NCBI GenBank assembly: GCA_022316685.1
Contig: JAKJHU010000082.1
Coordinates: 2,976,001-3,040,000, forward strand
Length of the DNA: 64,000 bases
Source of the DNA: Progne subis subis
Taxonomy: Eukaryota > Chordata > Aves > Passeriformes > Hirundinidae
Direction: 5' to 3'
In this document: in pieces, positions 59,216 to 64,000 of the stretch
Layout: every line of letters begins with the position of its first letter
Position numbering within the stretch: position 1 is the stretch's first letter
Program-made: the position numbers and the translations under genes
Notes under the pieces: generated by a model
Database searches by the model: none
The model's input: the letters and a program-made list of their open reading frames with translations, nothing else
What the model was told of the DNA's origin: nothing

Positions 59216-61999
59216 TCAAACCCAAACTTTTGTAAGGATCTGCTACAAAACTGTTCTAAATTAATAGAAATATTTTCTCAGCAACAGGAGTTTGGCCTAA
59301 AGAACAGACATAAATTAATCAAGTTCAATTCAAAAACGGTGACTAGAGGAAAATACGCAGGAATTTTGGTGAATTAGAAATGAACTTATATATTATCACT
59401 GCTCCCAATCTCTTCTTTAGCTTCTCTGTTACTGTGTCAAAATCAAGAATCCAATTTTTATGTAATGTATCTTGAAGTTTTTAGAATTCAGTTAAAACTC
59501 TCAAGACTCCCACCAATTCAGATCTGCAGGTAACAGTGGCAGGTTGTTGCGGTGATACCCACATCAGCACAAACTCTGCTGCTCAGCTGATGTGAAGGAA
59601 AGCTTTGCCCAATTCCTGACACTACAGGAGCCTGAAAGAGGCAGATTGTTTCACATTTAAGTGTGTAGGCCATGACTACCAGTCCAAAGTAGTTAAGTTC
59701 ACACTTCAAAAATTCTCTCACAGAGCTCTCACTACATTTCTTAAGTTGCATTTACTGCATTTCCCAATAGCATGCAGCTTAAAGAATTGTTTTCAAGTCT
59801 GAAAGGCTGTAGCTTTGTTGCTTCTTCCTCAAGCTGATGCACCAAGATCTCATCACCCAAGCAGTCCATATTTAACAGTACACTGAAGTTTCTACAAGAT
59901 TTAAGCAGTTTTATAAAATACGTATGATGCACGTGACACTGAGCAAAATAATGCTATTATATCACATTCCTTCCTGTGATGATTTAATCCTTTCATTTTT
60001 CTTAACCATGCCAGTGTTTGCACTGCAAACAAGTAGAATGAAGCTGAAAGATATGTCAAAGGAAAGGAAACTTCATAAACAAGGAGCAAATGTGGTTGTG
60101 CCTTTGAGGACAGATCTCTCTGGTAATCCTTGCACTTGGGATGAGAGTGATGAACTAATAAGAGAAACTTCTTAAACAAGATTGTGCTTTTCAGCATCTG
60201 CACCAGATGCCCAGGTATATGGGTCTTTAGCATAAACATTTCTAAAAGTGTAGATGTATTTGGCACAAATAAAAATGGTATATGAAAAGTTGATATTCAT
60301 TTTTTGCATCCCACGGGCTTGCAAAACCCACCACTGATTTTAGAAACTTAAGTACATACATACATTTCTTACACGAGGTTTTTTTAAGACAAACCTTTTC
60401 AGGACATTATATAAATCCTTGAAGCCAGAGCCTTATGATGAAAACAACGTCAGACTCATAACCAAAGCAGTGTGATTGCTGAGGCTACAAGGAAAAAACT
60501 TATCTACCTGCACAGCCACGTCTCAGATGGGCCTGCTGGTACCTTGTCATTGCTGGAGCTTCCCTTAGCACAGTTTTTAATGGCAAGTTGGTAAACACTG
60601 AATTCATATTGCAATTTCTTTACTGCCTGCAGTACCAACATACGAATTGTCTCCGGCAGTCTGTGTCCTTTTCTCCAGGCTGTGGGAGATGGAGCTCAGT
60701 TTCTTTACTGAAGAAGCTGTGAGAACTGCTTGGAGATGTACACAAGGTAAAGCAGGCTCCCTATCCAGTTTGTCACTGGCATGGTTTCCTCTCCTCTGTG
60801 CTGGTATTTATTTCAGAAACATTGTCCAGCTCACTACCAGATTGTGCAATCAGAGACAGCTGAAAAGGTCAATTAGAAGAACATATCCTACTATCAAATT
60901 CCATGCCATAAAATCACTCGTCACAAACATATGCAAGAGGATGATGGTTATTATAAATTGTGCATTCAGCTAGGTTTGTGGCTTTGCCAAAAGATTTGTG
61001 TAGGAAGAGCTGCAGAAGGCAAAATAACAGGATAATTCATGCTTGGAGCGTGAATTCCTGCTTGCCCTTTCTGTTAGGCAGACAAGTGCTTGTTTGCCAT
61101 GGCAAGCAGCTCCAAAAACCCTGTCAGAGGGAATTTCTGCTCTGCTGGAGCACTCAGTCTTGTATCACCCACCTCTGACTGCTGAGAGCATCCTCATCAG
61201 TTGAGTCATTGCAATCCCAGTTTGAGGTCATCTGAGCCTCCAGTAGTTTTGAGACAGGATATTCTTCCAGGCAGTGTAACCACCTTCTTGTAGATCCCAT
61301 TTTAGACAGTTTCTTTTTTAAGCACTTAGGAAAAACCAGCATCCAAAATTCTTCCAAAGACTTTTGGGTGGAGACTAAAATCAAAACTTGCAATCCTTCA
61401 GACTTCTGTTCCTGCTGCTTCTTGATAGCTAGTCTGAGTTCAGTTGTATTTGTACTCATAAAAAGAAACAGAAGAAGAATGGAGAGTAAAGCAATTTGGA
61501 AAGACGTGGAGATAGAAGAAAAGACAGCAATCAGAAAGAGACAGAAACTTCAGAGCAAGGTGAGAGACTGCCCAGGCCAGCTATGAGGGTCAGTACAGAG
61601 TGCACAAGTCAAAGACCCCCACACTCAGAAGAGCAGCTCTTTTAAAGTCAGAATGGCAACGAGCAGAGGCAATTTATTTTTTTTTTTCCCCTAGACTGGT
61701 ACTTAACTTCAGTCCCCAGGGAGAGTAAATACCTATGTATTTAGCAGAGGTGCACAGCTTGAAGGATGTGTAACTGAGCAGCCCAGGGCACGCCCTGGTC
61801 ATTGCTGTAAGAAAGGGGAGGGATCAGGTCCCAAGGGGAGCCCTATCCTGGGAAGTGGATCCTGCCTTTCTGGGAGCAGGTCTGAGCCCTGGCAGTTCCA
61901 CTAGGAAAGAGCTCTGCTAGATCCAGACCACTCAGACAAATTAGAATAAATTCTCTACATGAAAAATGGTTCCAGGTTACTCCGGCATTCATTCAACTG

Positions 62000-62150
62000 T
62001 CTTTTTTCCCAAGATCAATTGTTGGGATATGAATTTCATTGATTAAGTTAATTAAAAGTCGTATAATCAGAGAATAAGGTAATTTTGGCTGCATTGGCAC
62101 TTTATAAATAGTTGGTAATTTGCTAAACTATGAAAGCTGTTCAAAATGCT
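62000..62150. promoter_or_regulatory. Candidate conserved non-coding element
   Basis: This AT-rich, repeat-free interval contains CAATTG, TTGATTAAG, GTTAATTAAAAG, TATAATCA and TTTATAAATAG words packed within 120 bases. The inference rests on motif density alone. Confidence 0.22.
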
Positions 62151-63689
62151 CTTACATTTTATTACCTTTTTATTCTCCAAGAACCCAGTTACATATTGAA
62201 ATTACAAAAATAATGGTACAGTTAAAACAAGATTTATTATGCTAGACTTATGAAATACATCCAGCAAGTTTTCAGAAGCAACTCACCCATACAGAAATAA
62301 ATCTTGCACACATACCTCCGTCTTACCAGCTTCAATCCATGTCAACAGATGAGCTTCCATTAAAAAGAAACATGCGAGCAAGTGCTTACAGGGATGGCAC
62401 AGAAGTTTCCCAAGCAAAAAACCCAAAAACTTTGAAGCTACAGCTGGAATATATGGAATATATCCTTAATCCAAAGCAAATTTAGGTCCAACTAAAGATT
62501 GGAGGCTGGAGAACACTGACAGTGAGCCTTTGTTTTTTGTAGATTCAATTATGGCCCAAATGCTAGCACAGGAGTACTAAGCAGTGTCTCCCCTCTACCT
62601 GGCCAAGTGCTGAAATAAATGTGTCCAGAAAAATCATTTTGTCAGAAAAAATCTCAGAAGAAATCAGAAATCTGTTTTCAGCCCATGTTTTCTGTGGAAT
62701 CCCCATAGATGTTAAAGCTTAAAAATCGAGGAACCCTTTTCCTTTACAAGCATTTTCACAGACCATTAAGGACTTTTGTAGTTTGAAAGGCTTAGGGTGT
62801 ATTTGACAGCTGTTCAGCTTAGTAACTGATGTTACTAGACCATGCTCAAAAACAATATAGAGTGCTAATTTTTCTTTTGGCACAGCCAGAGTTTATTGTA
62901 TTGCAGTTTGTCACTTACAGAGTTTGGAGGAAAATGAAGTATAATGTTCATTTAGGCAATATCAAGAGATAAAAACTGAAGTTGCTGAATTACTAACAAC
63001 AACAGAATGAGAGTCAGCAGGAACAATTTTTCTTCCCCAAAGACTCCCTAACAGTGCAATTGGATAGCCATTCAGGTGTGAATTTTATAGTTTCTGGCTA
63101 TTGACCTGCTTTCTTCCATGCACGCACACTTCAAGGAGCAGAAAAGAAAGAAATATTGCTGCAGCAAACTCCAGGGCCAAAAAGAAATTACTCCTTTAAA
63201 GAGCATATGGATGAAAGAATGCATGTGTGTACACACAAGGGGAAAGGGAAAGAGTTCTAATATTTAAATGTTGGCTTCCTCACTGCAAAGCTACAGGTTT
63301 ATGTTTGGTTCTTTCTCTTCCTACAGAAGGGTAGCAGCGCAGAGAACACACTCAGAACATAGTCAGGTGCAGCACCTCTTTCTGGGGAGGCTCCTGTGTG
63401 CTTAGATCAAACTGCCTGAATTTTTAGCTCTGCAGAGCACTTGTAAGAGTAAACAGCTTTCACCTTACGGGTGTAGTGCACCAGTCTCAGGCCTAGTGGA
63501 GGTTGCTGCCTCCATCTCTCTCTCCAGATAATGCTAGATTTTGTAGATGAGCTCCCAAACCAGCTGCACAGCCTCTCAAGAAGGTAAAAACTTTGTGGAT
63601 AAGACTCTAGCACTGCTGAGGGAGCAGTGAGTCCTCCCACAGCTCCGGCTCAGTTTTTGGCTGCAATGAGCCTTGCCACGCGACTGAGA

Positions 63690-64000
63690 GATGGAACTTC
63701 AAAGAGGAGGTGCAAGAGTAACGCAAGCAGAGAGCCTTAAGTCAAAGCTTAAGCAAAAACAGGTTGGAGTTCAAGTTTTATTGAAGTCCAAGTCTCAGTT
63801 GAAGCTATTGATGTTCTTGAAATCATTGGAGTCATGTATCATTCTCACAGTACAGTGTTACATATTCGCTATATACTTGCCACAGCCCTAAACCGTCACA
63901 AGATTTTTCTCACAAACTGTGGACAGCAAATTGTTCGCATTATTTGGCAGCTTTTACAAAATTACATAGTTTTAAGACCTTGACAGTTACATATGCAACT
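63690..64000 (-). mobile_element. Probable LTR, cut by the window end
   Basis: Read on minus, a TATA-like word (AAGTATATAGCG) at about 63869-63880 is followed roughly 90 bases later by AATAAAACTTG (TTTATT on plus near 63778-63783). Then comes a U5-like tail reaching about 63690. That spacing of promoter and polyadenylation signal is typical of an LTR R region. U3 would lie beyond 64000. The left edge and any duplication are unresolved. Confidence 0.42.

Larger units (their letters stand above)
58359..63659. other. Long non-coding stretch, no gene recognised
   Basis: This stretch is AT-rich throughout. It holds short ATAAAT repeats near 58907-58928, the ATT array at 59168-59215 and an 11-base T run at 61677-61687. 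62000-62150 looks like a conserved element and is listed separately. Open frames up to 121 codons show no known domain. Confidence 0.35.

Noticed and set aside
1..64000. tRNA, rRNA, snRNA or other structured RNA genes
   Set aside because: I searched by eye for tRNA T-arm words, 5S and U6 signatures and found none.

Overview
This window reads as nuclear DNA from a bird, most likely a songbird. The best evidence is several fragments of the avian CR1 LINE, both the 3' end and part of the reverse transcriptase frame, plus many solo LTRs of endogenous retroviruses of the kind common in passerine genomes. I found no bacterial-style gene organisation and no rRNA or tRNA gene. I recognise no protein-coding exon. 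The longest open frames (271, 250 and 199 codons) resemble no protein I know, and several lie antisense to LTRs or on composition-skewed strands. The window is best read as a gene desert or the inside of a very large intron.

Layout. 0-3.5 kb: two LTRs of one family (541-926 and 3115-3508, both minus) flank a third, different LTR-like stretch (about 1821-2225). 7.3-8.8 kb: two related LTRs on the plus strand (7323-7773, 8302-8747). 10.6-11.3 kb: an LTR followed by a possible tRNA primer-binding site. 15.2-15.9 kb: a longer plus-strand LTR. 18.8-21.4 kb: two copies of one LTR in inverted, convergent orientation. 22.2-23.3 kb: a CR1 fragment split by a 515-base LTR with a clean 5-base target duplication. 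28.4-28.7 kb: an LTR-like stretch. 31.9-32.3 kb: an LTR distantly similar to the one inside the CR1. 33.5-34.2 kb: a CpG-rich, apparently young LTR with a perfect target duplication. 37.1 kb: a perfect 23-copy TCCCA pentanucleotide array. 39.6-40.1 kb: a minus-strand LTR. 40.9-41.1 kb: an A/C-rich low-complexity tract. 44.5 kb: a CR1 tail. 47.4-48.6 kb: two more members of the 7.3/8.3 kb LTR group in opposite orientations. 53.0-56.5 kb: three LTRs and a CR1 scrap. 58.1 kb: another CR1 piece. 59.2 kb: an ATT array. 63.7 kb to the end: a probable LTR cut by the window edge.

Sixteen of the LTRs are well supported and four are tentative. Together they cover roughly 9-10 kb, about 15% of the window by my coordinates. 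Many have matching 4-, 5- or 6-base target duplications, so they are solo LTRs left by recombination; no gag, pol or env reading frame survives. Between them lie AT-rich stretches with clustered homeodomain, POU and NKX-type words that look like conserved non-coding elements. That reading is inference and depends on an alignment I cannot run.

I see no convincing new coding system. The items most worth checking are the convergent inverted LTR pair, the six-copy LTR group with long inverted termini, the CpG-rich young LTR, the G-quadruplex-prone pentanucleotide array, the possible primer-binding site, and the candidate enhancer at 12.7-13.1 kb.
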